Source: Anaerolineales bacterium
GTDB lineage: Bacteria > Chloroflexota > Anaerolineae > Anaerolineales > UBA11579
DNA length: 64,000 nucleotides
Direction: 5' to 3'
NCBI GenBank assembly: GCA_026129255.1
Contig: JAHCIJ010000002.1
Location: 698,234 to 762,233, forward strand
The notes beneath the pieces are model-generated. The model was not told where the DNA came from, ran no database searches, and saw only the letters and a program-made list of their open reading frames with translations. The position numbers and the translations under genes are program-made. This document shows, one piece after another, positions 1 through 7,993 of the stretch. Every line of letters begins with the position of its first letter. The first letter of the stretch is position 1.

Positions 1-184
1 CCCACACCCAGCGCAGGCGGTGAATGTGGAAGTCGTCGCCGGTGAGGAAGTCGGCAACATCGTAGTACGCCTCAGGGTTGATCAGCACCGAGCCAATGAC
101 GGCTTCTTCCGCCTCGCGGCTGTGCGGTACCAGTTGCTGCGGGCCGGTCGGCTGCTGTATGTCTGAGGAGTACGCGTCGTTCAT
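1..184 (-). CDS. dnaB: Replicative DNA helicase DnaB, N-terminal fragment
   Basis: Only the first 61 codons lie in the window; the gene runs off the left edge. On the minus strand the ATG is at 184-182, directly abutting the TAA of the upstream DUF151 gene, which implies co-transcription. After a short polar leader the protein reads PHSREAEEAVIGSVLINP and then YYDVADFL and DDFHIHR. This is the conserved start of the DnaB N-terminal helical domain, used for hexamer formation and primase contact. DnaB is the ring helicase that unwinds DNA at the replication fork. The RecA-like ATPase domain is outside the window, so activity cannot be judged. Confidence 0.88.
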   Translation of the reverse strand, partial: MNDAYSSDIQQPTGPQQLVPHSREAEEAVIGSVLINPEAYYDVADFLTGDDFHIHRLRWVW

Positions 185-772
185 TTAGTTGTTCTTGCCC
201 TTGGTGGGCTTACCGTTCTCGTCATCATCATCGGTGATGTCGAGCTTGGAGAGGAAGTCTTCAAAGGCTTCCAGGCGCTCTTCGCGGGGGTTGACGCTCG
301 TATCGGTCATCTCGGTCTCTTCCAGCAGAGGGCGCTCGCGGTCGCTATTCTCGTCCATGTCTTCTTCGGGGATGATACCGGCCGCGTCCAGCACGGTGCG
401 CGCCACCAGGATGGGCACATGCGTGCGCACGGCGACGGCCAGCGCATCCGAGGGGCGCGAGTCGATCTCGATCGTGCGCCCGTTGACCTCCACCACGATG
501 TTGCCGTAGAACACATCGCCCTTGAGGTCATGCACTTCGACGCGTATCACGCGGCCGTCCATGCCGCGCACCACTTCACGGATCAGGTCGTGCGTCATTG
601 GGCGCGCCACCTCGACCTCTTGCAGGGCAAAGGTGATCTGCTCGGCCATGTACGGGTCGATCCAGATGGCCAGATAGCGGTCGGCCTCGGCCTCACGCAG
701 GATCACTACGCGCTGCTGAGACATAAGCCCAACGCGGATGCTATCGATGACGACTTCTATCATTTCGCTCAT
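185..772 (-). CDS. DUF151 / bifunctional nuclease-family protein
   Basis: 195 residues. The first ~130 form a DUF151 (bifunctional nuclease, BFN) domain, with the hallmark IDSRPSDALAVAVR followed by VPILVARTVLDAAG. Family members are reported to have RNase/DNase activity, but many are uncharacterised, so an in vivo role here is not claimed. The C-terminal ~65 residues are acidic, probably disordered, and contain EERLEAFEDFLSKLD, a tail seen in BFN proteins of several phyla. A GGAGG sits about 9 nt before the ATG, supporting the start. The stop codon abuts the dnaB start, so the two genes are probably one transcript. Confidence 0.82.
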   Translation of the reverse strand: MSEMIEVVIDSIRVGLMSQQRVVILREAEADRYLAIWIDPYMAEQITFALQEVEVARPMTHDLIREVVRGMDGRVIRVEVHDLKGDVFYGNIVVEVNGRTIEIDSRPSDALAVAVRTHVPILVARTVLDAAGIIPEEDMDENSDRERPLLEETEMTDTSVNPREERLEAFEDFLSKLDITDDDDENGKPTKGKNN

Positions 773-905
773 GTGTGTGCCTCCGGGCCTTGGTGTGCCC
801 CGGGGTGGAGTTCAGGATTGTGGCGCGGGCGCCGTCCAATAACAGTGCGCTATTTTATCACTCGCCTTCTGGGCTGGACGGCGTGCAGTTGGCGTGCGCT
901 CAGCC

Positions 906-971
906 AACCTTAAAGGAATTTTGCGACCAAAGCAAAGTTCCTGGGGTTCTTTAAGGTTTGTGCGTTATAAT
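906..971 (+). promoter_or_regulatory. Promoter region of the response-regulator-like gene with inverted repeat
   Basis: A -10 box TATAAT is at 966-971. Upstream, AACCTTAAAG (906-915) and CTTTAAGGTT (949-958) form a perfect 10-bp inverted repeat whose right arm covers the expected -35 zone. That is a plausible operator. No good -35 hexamer is visible. The start codon is about 60 nt downstream of the expected transcription start. Confidence 0.5.
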
Positions 972-1037
972 TTCGGCCGATATACATGAAAGAGTTTAGG
1001 CGCTTCTCTCTCTTAAGCACGTTGGGGGTCACTGTAC

Positions 1038-1721
1038 ATGGCGCGTAAACTGTCCCAAGCTAGCAAAACAAAGATATTGTGGGTGGAAGGCCGTTGGATC
1101 AGCAACGGCGAATTTGTGCCCGCCTTGCTCAAAAAGGGTTTTCAAGTCCAGCGTGTCTCCAGCGGTAAGGATGCACTGGAAGCTGTGAGCGAAGGCAAGT
1201 ACGACCTGGTGATCCTGGACGCGGCTTCGATGCGCACCAACGGCCGCCGCATCTGCACCTCCATTCGCAACCTGGTGAATGGCATGCCCATCTTGCTGAT
1301 CTCAGATCCCAACCGCCCGCTGGAGCCAGATTTTGAATGCGCCAACGAGGTGCTGATCTTGCCCTTCACGCAGCGCAAGCTGCTGAACCGCATTGCCCCG
1401 CTGCTGCCCACCGAGGAGGGCAGCCTGCTGAGAGCTGGCCCGATCGAGCTGGACCTGGACAGCCATGCCGTGAAAGTGGGCAGCAAGAAGACTGTGCTCA
1501 CCCCGCGCCTGGTGCGCCTGCTGCAAATGCTGATCGACAACAAGGGCGAAGTCGTGGAGCGCAATACCTTGTTCAAAAAGGTGTGGAAGACGAATTACAC
1601 CGGGGATACGCGCACGCTGGATGTGCACATCAGTTGGCTGCGCAACGCCATCGAGAAAGACCCCAAGAAACCCAAGCTGCTCGCCACTGTGCGCGGTGTC
1701 GGTTACCGTCTTGATATCTAG
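1038..1721 (+). CDS. OmpR/PhoB-like regulator with an atypical receiver domain
   Basis: 227 residues: a receiver-like domain (about 10-125) followed by a winged-helix Trans_reg_C DNA-binding domain (about 130-225), recognisable from VLTPRLVRLLQML, DTRTLDVHISWLRNAIE and TVRGVGYRLDI. The phospho-acceptor Asp is kept (YDLVILDAA). The usual acidic pair near the N-terminus is reduced to one Glu (ILWVEGRW), and the conserved Lys before Pro is Leu (ILPFTQRK). The receiver may therefore not be phosphorylated normally. No histidine kinase is adjacent. The gene stands alone between its promoter at 966-971 and a terminator just after the stop. Its targets are unknown. Confidence 0.8.
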   Translation: MARKLSQASKTKILWVEGRWISNGEFVPALLKKGFQVQRVSSGKDALEAVSEGKYDLVILDAASMRTNGRRICTSIRNLVNGMPILLISDPNRPLEPDFECANEVLILPFTQRKLLNRIAPLLPTEEGSLLRAGPIELDLDSHAVKVGSKKTVLTPRLVRLLQMLIDNKGEVVERNTLFKKVWKTNYTGDTRTLDVHISWLRNAIEKDPKKPKLLATVRGVGYRLDI

Positions 1722-1748
1722 TGGCCCTTTGGGCCACTTTGTAATTTC
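1720..1748 (+). terminator. Intrinsic terminator after the response-regulator gene
   Basis: An 8-bp GC-rich stem AGTGGCCC / GGGCCACT with a TTT loop overlaps the stop codon and is followed by TTTGTAATTTC. The T-tract is interrupted, so termination may be partial. Confidence 0.6.
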
Positions 1749-2247
1749 TACCCGGCTGCGCCGGGTAACGAAATTACACGCGTAAATGACGACTGTGAAG
1801 ATGCTTGAACTGCAAGCGTTTTTTGCGTTCTAGAGCCGCATAGGATAATGGGGCTGACGAAAGTGAAGCAATTCTGCCGAAGGCAGCGTCATGAAGTAGT
1901 CCTCCGCTGGATACCCCACCGCTTGCGGTGGGGAGGAAAGCGGAGTTGTTTTCCCTACCTTAGGGGAGGAAAACTGGAGAAAGGGTGGGGGAATTTTTAG
2001 GTCGTGTCGCCCTGAGCAGAGCGAAGGGCAATCATAGAGTTGGTAAAAAAAGTCACTACGCAGATGGTAAGTTGTCTGACTTGGAAGTATTCTTTAGAGA
2101 AGCAGGCGAGCCGGGCACAAGGACCAAAGCCCCGCCGCTTGCGGCGGGGGTTCGTCATTCCGAGGCGGTTTCTGTAGGCTAGCCGGTCATGAATCAAGTC
2201 AGCCGAGGAATCCTTTAGGGCAAGCAAAGTCTAGTAGGTCTTACACT
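1741..2247. repeat. Non-coding stretch with palindromes and dispersed repeats
   Basis: I see no gene here. 1741-1777 is a bulged palindrome (arms GTAATTTC+TACCCGGC and GCCGGGTA+GAAATTAC). 1914-1933 and 2130-2149 are two sister hairpins, CCCCACCGC-TT-GCGGTGGGG and CCCCGCCGC-TT-GCGGCGGGG, sharing the loop but differing by compensatory changes. Fragments related to the GTCATCCTGAGC family occur near 2004-2035 and 2153-2222 (GTCATTCCGAGG...GAGGAATCC). Confidence 0.6.
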
Positions 2248-2275
2248 AAAACAAAAGGCGGGTCATTGACCCGCC
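2248..2275 (-). terminator. Intrinsic terminator of the DDAH-like gene
   Basis: On the minus strand, GGCGGGTCA / TGACCCGCC forms the stem and is followed by TTTTGTTTT. It lies about 30 nt beyond the stop codon of the amidinohydrolase gene. Confidence 0.75.
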
Positions 2276-2306
2276 CTTTTCCTTATTACTTATCACTGAT
2301 TACTGC

Positions 2307-3125
2307 TCACTCGCCGTGCCGGTATGCTTCCAGCGTCAGGCACTTTACGCCGCCGCCAGACTTTGTAAACTCGCTCATCTCCAAAGTAACTACCTCAAAG
2401 CCAGCCGCCTGCAGCGCCGCCTGGAAGCCTGGTGCCAGCCGCGTGCTCATGATCACGGTGTTGCCTAGCACCATGGAGTTGCACGCCAGCTTGCCCGCTT
2501 CCTCGTCGTTGACCTCGATCAGCGTCACACCCAGGCCGCGCAGCAGCTCCAGGCTGCTGGCGCCGATGGCCGAGGGGGCATAGGCCAAAGTGCTCTCGTT
2601 GAGCGGGCACAGCACCGTATCCACATGGAAGTGCGGCGCCAGCACCTCGATCGGTAGCACCTCAACGTTGAGGATGCGCTGCAGATGCGGGTGGGCCTGC
2701 TTGTCGCTGCGTACTCCGTAGCCCGCAAAGATGCGTCCGTTCCAGTACACCGCGTCACCGTTGCCCTCGAACAGCACATCCTCCGGCAGGTGGTGGATGG
2801 TGTAGCCGCGCTCGGCAAAGCGCGCCACCTGCGGCTCCACTTCGCCCGCCCGTTCCGCAAAGCGGAAGCGGCTGGCGATGGCCTGCGTACCGTACAGAAA
2901 GATGGAGTCACCCGTGAAGACCGAATCCGGCCAACCCGGCATGGGGTCAAAGACCTCCACCTGTGCGCCGCGCTCCAGATACAACGTGTGCAGGGCATCC
3001 CATTGCTGCTGGGCCAACTGGCTGTCTACCTTGCTGTTGGCAGGGTCCATCCAGCTGTTGATGCTGTAGGTGATCTCAAACTGCGTGGGGCGGGTGAGGA
3101 AGAACTGGCGCGGGGATGCAGGCAT
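2307..3125 (-). CDS. Amidinotransferase/DDAH-fold hydrolase (dimethylargininase-like)
   Basis: 272 residues of the guanidino-group-modifying (pentein) fold. The family motifs are in order: FLTRPTQFE and GWPDSVFTGDS near the N-terminus, VLFEGNGDAVYW (acidic substrate residues), APHFHVDTVLCPL (catalytic His) and SGGGVKCLTLE (nucleophilic Cys at the C-terminus). Relatives hydrolyse dimethylarginine to citrulline or act on related guanidino compounds; the exact substrate cannot be read from sequence. I chose the ATG at 3125 because GGAG lies 5 nt upstream; an in-frame ATG at 3164 would add 13 unlikely residues. The gene lies downstream of argS on the same strand, and the arginine link may be coincidental. 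Confidence 0.8.
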   Translation of the reverse strand: MPASPRQFFLTRPTQFEITYSINSWMDPANSKVDSQLAQQQWDALHTLYLERGAQVEVFDPMPGWPDSVFTGDSIFLYGTQAIASRFRFAERAGEVEPQVARFAERGYTIHHLPEDVLFEGNGDAVYWNGRIFAGYGVRSDKQAHPHLQRILNVEVLPIEVLAPHFHVDTVLCPLNESTLAYAPSAIGASSLELLRGLGVTLIEVNDEEAGKLACNSMVLGNTVIMSTRLAPGFQAALQAAGFEVVTLEMSEFTKSGGGVKCLTLEAYRHGE

Positions 3126-3154
3126 AGCACTCCAATGCGAGAGGGTAGACAGCA

Positions 3155-3177
3155 ATCGGCACACAGCGTGTGCCGAT
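3155..3177. promoter_or_regulatory. Perfect hairpin between argS and the DDAH-like gene
   Basis: ATCGGCACAC / GTGTGCCGAT (10-bp arms, AGC loop) lies 17-39 nt past the argS stop on the minus strand. No T-run follows, so it is more likely an mRNA 3'-end or processing structure, or an operator for the next gene, than a classic terminator. Confidence 0.45.
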
Positions 3178-3193
3178 CATTGCCGCCCCAAGT

Positions 3194-4963
3194 TTACATT
3201 ACTTCGGGGGCCTCAATACCGAGCAAGGCCAGGCCGTTGGCCATGGCCTGGCGAGCGGCGGCCACCAGCGCCAGGCGGAAGCTGCGCTGCGGCTCCTCGG
3301 CTTGCAAGACCGGGCACTGATTGTAGAAATCATTGAAACCCTTGGCCAGCTCGTAGGTGAGGTTGGTGATGTGCAGCGTCTTGTGCTCGCTGGCCGCGCG
3401 CTGGATGGCCTCGGGCAGGCGTGAGATCAGCTCGATGAGCTCGACCTCGCTGGGATGCAGCTCGTGCTGCGGCGGCTGGGCAGCCGGCGCAGCTGTCGCC
3501 GCCCGGCGCAAGATGCTGTTGGCGCGTACGCAGGCATACTGGATATACGGGGCGGCTTGGCCGTTGAAATCCAGCGCAGCTTCCCAGTCAAAGGTGGCGA
3601 TCTTGGTGGTCTCGCGTGCCAGCATGGGGTACTTGATGGCGGCCAGGCCGACCTGCTGGGCGACTTTAAGGCGCGTGGCCTCGTCCAGCTCTGCGTTCTT
3701 CTCGGCCACAATGGCCGCGGCGCGCTCGGTGGCCTGGCTGATCAGCTCCTCAAGCAGCACCACCACACCCTCGCGTGAGGAGATGACGACGTTGCCGGGC
3801 AAATTGACGATCTCGTATGGCAGGTGCAGTACCTTCTTCATCAGCGCTTCGTGGCCGGCCAGCTCCAGGGTCTTGAACACCTGGGTGAAGTGCAGGCTCT
3901 GGCGCACATCCACTACATAGATGGATTGGTCGAGCTCATAGTCTTTGAACTTTTGCAGCGCCAACGCCAGGTCCCACGCGCCGTAGAGCGAAGTGCCGTC
4001 TGAGCGCAGCAAGACCAGCACGCGGTATTTCTCTTGCAGGCCGAGCAGCTCGTCGAGCTTGACGACCACCGTGCCGCCTTCGGCGCGCTCATCGACCGCT
4101 AGCTTGCGCTCGAGCAGGTCTTCGATAATGGGCTTGCACAGGCGCTCCATCTCGCTCTCAAAATAGATGCGGTCAAAGCGGATGCCCATCTGCTCATAAA
4201 TTTCGTTGAAGCCATCCAGCGACCATTGGCGGGTGAGCAGCCACAGGTCGTACACGGTCTTGTCTTCGGCTTCCCACTTGGAGAACAGCTCGCGGATCTC
4301 GGCCTCGCCGTTGGAGTCGGCCTCCAGCTCACGCGTGGCTTCGGAGTACAGGTCGCCCATCCAACGCGTTACATCCTTGGCGGGCGGCTGCTCACCAGCG
4401 TGACGTTTGGTGTAGTTCCACATCCACTTCATCACGTCTTTGCCGTAATCGCCAATGTAGTTGGCGCGCACCATCTCGTAGCCAGCCGCTTCGAGGATGT
4501 TGGCCAGCGAGGCGCCCAGGATCATGTTGCGCAGGTGGCCGACGTGGAAGGCTTTGTGGGTATTGGGCTGCGAGAACTCCAGCATTACACGCTGCTGCTT
4601 GGGTTCACCCCTGCCGTAGCGGCTGCCTTGCTCGCTCACGGCGCCCAGCACACGGGCGGCAAAATCGCCCGTGGCGAAGTACAGGTTGAGGTAGCCCTTC
4701 ACGGCTTCGATGCGGCTGAAGCCGGGCACATCGCCCAGGTGGATGGCGAGTTGCTCGGCCAGCTCGGCGGCGCGCTGGGGCACGTTGATCTTCTGGCCTG
4801 ATTGCTTGGCCTCCTGCGAGGCGAGCTGAAAGAGTGACGCGGCGATACCCCACTCGCCGGAGAACGGGATCTGGCTCCAGGTCAGGCTGGGCTGGGGCAG
4901 GCCATTGGCCTGGCAAAATTCGATGATGCGCGCCTCAACGGCGGCTTTTTCTGCAGTGAACAT
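3194..4963 (-). CDS. argS: Arginyl-tRNA synthetase
   Basis: 589 residues, normal length for class I ArgRS, which charges tRNA-Arg with arginine. It has the N-terminal Add1 domain (about 1-110), a HIGH-type signature HKAFHVGHLRNMILG, and VISSREGVVV at the place of the KMSKS loop; this loop is often degenerate in ArgRS. The C-terminal DALR anticodon-binding domain follows from about residue 470. There is no Shine-Dalgarno before the ATG. Instead TATAAT ends only 8 nt upstream, suggesting a leaderless or nearly leaderless mRNA. Confidence 0.95.
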   Translation of the reverse strand: MFTAEKAAVEARIIEFCQANGLPQPSLTWSQIPFSGEWGIAASLFQLASQEAKQSGQKINVPQRAAELAEQLAIHLGDVPGFSRIEAVKGYLNLYFATGDFAARVLGAVSEQGSRYGRGEPKQQRVMLEFSQPNTHKAFHVGHLRNMILGASLANILEAAGYEMVRANYIGDYGKDVMKWMWNYTKRHAGEQPPAKDVTRWMGDLYSEATRELEADSNGEAEIRELFSKWEAEDKTVYDLWLLTRQWSLDGFNEIYEQMGIRFDRIYFESEMERLCKPIIEDLLERKLAVDERAEGGTVVVKLDELLGLQEKYRVLVLLRSDGTSLYGAWDLALALQKFKDYELDQSIYVVDVRQSLHFTQVFKTLELAGHEALMKKVLHLPYEIVNLPGNVVISSREGVVVLLEELISQATERAAAIVAEKNAELDEATRLKVAQQVGLAAIKYPMLARETTKIATFDWEAALDFNGQAAPYIQYACVRANSILRRAATAAPAAQPPQHELHPSEVELIELISRLPEAIQRAASEHKTLHITNLTYELAKGFNDFYNQCPVLQAEEPQRSFRLALVAAARQAMANGLALLGIEAPEVM

Positions 4964-4971
4964 AGTGGGTG

Positions 4972-4977
4972 ATTATA
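4972..4977 (-). promoter_or_regulatory. -10 box of argS, leaderless type
   Basis: On the minus strand TATAAT is followed by 8 nt (CACCCACT) and the argS ATG. Transcription would start at or within two bases of the start codon. No -35 box is convincing. Confidence 0.55.
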
Positions 4978-5033
4978 AGCGGCGGCGGCTTCTAGCGGCT
5001 AGCTATTAGCGATTTAGCTATAAGCTTTGATCT

Positions 5034-5252
5034 GTCATTGCGAGGCGCTGCGCAGCAGCGCACGAAGCAATCCCCAAGCTGAAGGGCAAAATGTTCTTGA
5101 GGATTGCTTCGTCCGTCTGCCGCAAAGCGGCAATACTCCTCGCAGTGACGGTAGACCGCGTTACAGAGCCTACTTTGTCATCCTGAGCGGGTATCTGCGT
5201 TGCCACCACGCCGAGGCCCGATCAGGGAAGGATCCTTGCTGGCAATTCTTCG
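5034..5252. repeat. Composite dispersed repeat (two modules)
   Basis: Fills most of the argS-rpsT gap. Module 1 (5034-5150) begins GTCATTGCGAGGCGC, runs to CACGAAGCAATCCCC, then returns inverted as GGATTGCTTCGTCCG...CTCGCAGTGACGG. Module 2 (5177-5252) begins GTCATCCTGAGCGGGT and ends GAAGGATCC...CTTCGGA. The same two modules in the same order occur at 44820-45040, 45071-45288 and, more diverged, from 46575. Confidence 0.75.
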
Positions 5253-5314
5253 GAATGTACACAAATCGCCAGCCGTCCCCACACTCCATAGCTTGCTCGA
5301 GTGTGGGTTGCGCT

Positions 5315-5351
5315 GGGAAACAAAAGAGCCTGCGCATTGCACAGGCTCTTT
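5315..5351 (-). terminator. Intrinsic terminator of rpsT
   Basis: Minus-strand stem AAAGAGCCTG / CAGGCTCTTT followed by TTTTGTTTCCC, about 20 nt after the rpsT stop codon. Confidence 0.82.
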
Positions 5352-5370
5352 GGCGTACGATGGATGGCGA

Positions 5371-5646
5371 TTACTTCTTGCCAGCTTCGAGTGCGTGCAG
5401 CTTGCCCATCAACGCGCCCTTGCGGCGGGCCGCATTGTTGGCGTGGATGATGCTCTTCTTGGCCGCCTTGTCCAAAGCGGAAACCGCCGCCTTGGTGGCT
5501 ACCTTGGCCTGCTCTACCTCGCCTGCGGCGATGGCGGCATTGGCCTTGCGGACATAGGTGTTGGCGCTGCTGCGGTACAAGCGGTTGTGCACGCGGCGCT
5601 TTTCGTTCTGCCGATTGCGCTTAATGGCAGATTTAATGTTTGCCAA
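5371..5646 (-). CDS. rpsT: 30S ribosomal protein S20
   Basis: 91 residues, basic, starting MANIKSAIKRNRQNEKRR, which is typical for S20, a primary 16S rRNA binder in 30S assembly. The start codon is TTG (5646-5644), with GGAGG 7 nt upstream; no in-frame ATG or GTG fits the conserved N-terminus. E. coli rpsT is also known to start at UUG, where the weak codon takes part in autoregulation. The gene is monocistronic, with its own terminator downstream. Confidence 0.95.
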   Translation of the reverse strand: MANIKSAIKRNRQNEKRRVHNRLYRSSANTYVRKANAAIAAGEVEQAKVATKAAVSALDKAAKKSIIHANNAARRKGALMGKLHALEAGKK

Positions 5647-5718
5647 AGTAATTCCTCCGAATCCTATATGAAAGCGGGGTGAATTCTACATGATTGGGGC
5701 GGCTTTGTCCAGAGAGGG

Positions 5719-6543
5719 TCAGGGGGCGAGTTTGTCTTTGAGCTGCTCTGTGTACTGGCGCGGTGAGAGGCCCACTACTTGCTTGAAGTCTCTCACGAAG
5801 TGAGCCTGGTCATAGTACCCCAGGTCTTGAGCCAGTTGGGCCAAGCTTTCATAGCCGCCACGCGCCAACTGGTCGGCTGCTTCGTGCAGGCGATAGCGCT
5901 TGATGACCCATTTTGGCGTTACGCCCACATAAGTATGAAACAAGCGTTGCAGGCTGCGCTGGCTGAGCGCAAAATGGCTGGGAACATCCTCGACCTTGAG
6001 GATGTGGCGGTTCGAGGCAACTTCCTGCACGATCGCTGCAGCCAGTTCCGCTTGTGGGTCAGTAGCGGGCAGGTGCTGCAACAGGAAGGCTTCCATCAAC
6101 GGCAGCATGGCAGACGGGGCAGGCTGGCTGAGCAAGGTGTGCTCCAACTGGTTTGGGCCAAAAATCTGTTCAAGGCGGATTTGGCGGTCCGTCAGCTGCC
6201 GTACCGGCTGGCGATAAAAAGGGTAGAAGCCGCCTGGGCGGAAAAGTACGGCAAAGACCAACCCCTGGCCGGTCAACACCTGGACTGACTTTTTGGTAAT
6301 GACGCCATAGATGTGTGTATGGCCAGCCTGCACCGCCAGGCCCAAGCAGGGATGGCTTAGCACCGCTTGCTGGTGCTCAACACCGGCAGGCAGGTTCCAC
6401 TCCACACTCCAGTAGTGGTTAACAAACGGCGCCAGTGCAGGCGTCACTGCGAAGCGCTCCAGCTTGATGCCGCGCGCCGTCATCTGCTCGCGCGCCAGAA
6501 TGGCCTTGGACTTCTCAATTTCCAACTTCAAGCCGGGCGACAT
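5719..6543 (-). CDS. AraC-family transcriptional regulator
   Basis: 274 residues. The N-terminal ~165 form a sensor region (APFVNHYWSVEW and FAVLFRPGGFYPF, as in AraC proteins with a DUF6597-type domain). The C-terminal ~100 carry the two AraC helix-turn-helix motifs: FALSQRSLQRLFHTYVGVTPKWVIKRYRL and LAQDLGYYDQAHFVRDFKQVVGLSP (shown here as separate motif regions). It is divergent from an SRPBCC-family gene 76 nt away, a common regulator-target arrangement. The ATG has no Shine-Dalgarno; TATGAT ends 6 nt before it, suggesting a leaderless mRNA. The ligand is unknown. Confidence 0.85.
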   Translation of the reverse strand: MSPGLKLEIEKSKAILAREQMTARGIKLERFAVTPALAPFVNHYWSVEWNLPAGVEHQQAVLSHPCLGLAVQAGHTHIYGVITKKSVQVLTGQGLVFAVLFRPGGFYPFYRQPVRQLTDRQIRLEQIFGPNQLEHTLLSQPAPSAMLPLMEAFLLQHLPATDPQAELAAAIVQEVASNRHILKVEDVPSHFALSQRSLQRLFHTYVGVTPKWVIKRYRLHEAADQLARGGYESLAQLAQDLGYYDQAHFVRDFKQVVGLSPRQYTEQLKDKLAP

Positions 6544-6549
6544 GCACCA

Positions 6550-6613
6550 ATCATACTCAAGCTCTGAGGTTGGCGTGTTTTTACAAGAGCTTTGCGGCTA
6601 GCGGCACTATAGT
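6550..6613. promoter_or_regulatory. Divergent leaderless promoters (AraC gene / SRPBCC gene)
   Basis: Minus-strand TATGAT (6550-6555) precedes the AraC ATG by 6 nt. Plus-strand TATAGT (6608-6613) precedes the SRPBCC ATG by 6 nt. Neither gene has a Shine-Dalgarno. The ~50 bp between the two boxes is the likely site for regulator binding. Confidence 0.55.
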
Positions 6614-6619
6614 TGTTGT

Positions 6620-7048
6620 ATGAATGAGACATACACTGCCCACGCTTCTGTTGAAATTATGGCCAGCCCCACCCAGGTGTGGGAGGCGCTCACTACGCCG
6701 GAGTTGGTGAGCCAGTATTTCTTTGGCTCCCAAGTAGAGTCTGACTGGAAGGTAGGTAGCCCGCTGATCTACCGCGGCGAGTGGGAAGGCCAACCTTACG
6801 AGGACCGCGGCGAAATTCTGCAAGCGGAGCCGCCCTGGCTGCTGAAGAGCACCTACTTCAGCCCGCTGACCGGCCAGGAGGATACGCCGGAGAACTACAT
6901 GATCATCACCTATGCGCTGGCGGAGAAAGACGGCGGCACCTTGCTTACTGTCACCCAGGAGAACTGTCGTTCGGAAGAAGCGCGTGCCCAGTCCGAAGGC
7001 AACTGGCAGCTCGTGCTATCCAATCTGAAGCAGCTTGTAGAGCAGTAA
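6620..7048 (+). CDS. SRPBCC/AHSA1-family protein
   Basis: 142 residues of the START-like SRPBCC fold in its Aha1-C form: VEIMASPTQVWEALTTPELVSQYFFG at the N-terminus, then WKVGSPLIYRGEWEGQPYEDRGEIL, and a C-terminal helix ending NLKQLVEQ. These domains bind hydrophobic ligands; no specific function can be read out. It is divergent from the AraC regulator and may be its target. The ATG is preceded at 6 nt by TATAGT with no Shine-Dalgarno. Confidence 0.8.
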   Translation: MNETYTAHASVEIMASPTQVWEALTTPELVSQYFFGSQVESDWKVGSPLIYRGEWEGQPYEDRGEILQAEPPWLLKSTYFSPLTGQEDTPENYMIITYALAEKDGGTLLTVTQENCRSEEARAQSEGNWQLVLSNLKQLVEQ

Positions 7049-7068
7049 GCACGGGCATAGAATGGCCA

Positions 7069-7087
7069 GCGCTGATAAAATCAGCGC
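7069..7087 (+). promoter_or_regulatory. Hairpin and -10 element abutting the era start
   Basis: GCGCTGAT-AAA-ATCAGCGC is a perfect inverted repeat ending at the base before the GTG of era. It contains TAAAAT (7076-7081), 6 nt from the start codon. There is no Shine-Dalgarno. It could be a leaderless promoter, or a hairpin hiding the start in read-through transcripts from the SRPBCC gene. Confidence 0.45.
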
Positions 7088-7993
7088 GTGAGTAGTTACA
7101 AAGCAGGTTACGTATCCGTTTTAGGCCGCCCCAATGTGGGCAAATCCACCTTGATGAACGCTCTTTTAGGGCAAAAGGTGGCCGCCGTCTCCTCTAAACC
7201 GCAGACCACGCGCCGCAACCAGCTGGGCATTCTGACCAGCGATACGGCGCAGATCATTTTTGTGGACACCCCGGGTGTGCACCAGCGCCGCAGCAAGCTG
7301 GGCGACTTCATGAATGCTGACGCCTTCTACGCCCTGGACGATGGCGATGTACTGCTCTTCCTCGTTGATGCGTCTACGCCCCCCACGGATGAAGACCGCG
7401 CCTTGGCCGAGCGGCTGGACGCCCGCCAGCGCAAGCAGCCCCTGCTGCTGGTGCTGAACAAAGTGGACCTGCTGACTGGCGATGAGCGCAGCGCCCGCCG
7501 CGAGCAGTACAGCACCCTGGTGCAGGACGCCCAGATGGTGGAGCTTTCCGCCCTCAGCCGTGAAGGCCTGGCGGAGTTGATGTCCACCCTGGAGCAGCAG
7601 CTGCCAGCGGGCGATCCCTTCTACCCGCCAGACCAGGTAACCGACTTCTGGGAGCGCCAAATCGCCGCCGACCTGATCCGCGAGGCCGCTTTGCAGAACC
7701 TGCGTGAGGAAGTGCCGCACGGCATTGCCGTGCGCATTGACCAGTTCCTCGAACGTGGCGAGGAAGGCGCCAAGATCGATGCCACTATCTTTGTCGAGCG
7801 TGACTCGCACAAGGGCATTGTGGTGGGCGAGGGCGGCCGCATGATCAAGAAGATCGGCCAGGCGGCGCGTGCCGAGATCGAAAAAATGAGCGAGCGCAAG
7901 GTGTTCCTTGAATTGCGCGTGAAGGTAAATGAAGGCTGGCGCGATGACGAGCGCGAGCTGGAGCGCATGGGCTATGCCCGGAGGAAAGACTAA
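7088..7993 (+). CDS. era: GTPase Era
   Basis: 301 residues. The GTPase domain has G1 GRPNVGKST (13-21), effector region [15 protein letters not shown]3 VDTPGVH, G4 NKVD and G5 LSALS. The C-terminal KH domain is clear ([19 protein letters not shown]). Era binds the 3' end of 16S rRNA and is needed for late 30S assembly. Translation starts at GTG without a Shine-Dalgarno. The stop codon overlaps the start of the next membrane-protein gene by one base, so the two are co-transcribed. Confidence 0.95.
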   Translation: MSSYKAGYVSVLGRPNVGKSTLMNALLGQKVAAVSSKPQTTRRNQLGILTSDTAQIIFVDTPGVHQRRSKLGDFMNADAFYALDDGDVLLFLVDASTPPTDEDRALAERLDARQRKQPLLLVLNKVDLLTGDERSARREQYSTLVQDAQMVELSALSREGLAELMSTLEQQLPAGDPFYPPDQVTDFWERQIAADLIREAALQNLREEVPHGIAVRIDQFLERGEEGAKIDATIFVERDSHKGIVVGEGGRMIKKIGQAARAEIEKMSERKVFLELRVKVNEGWRDDERELERMGYARRKD

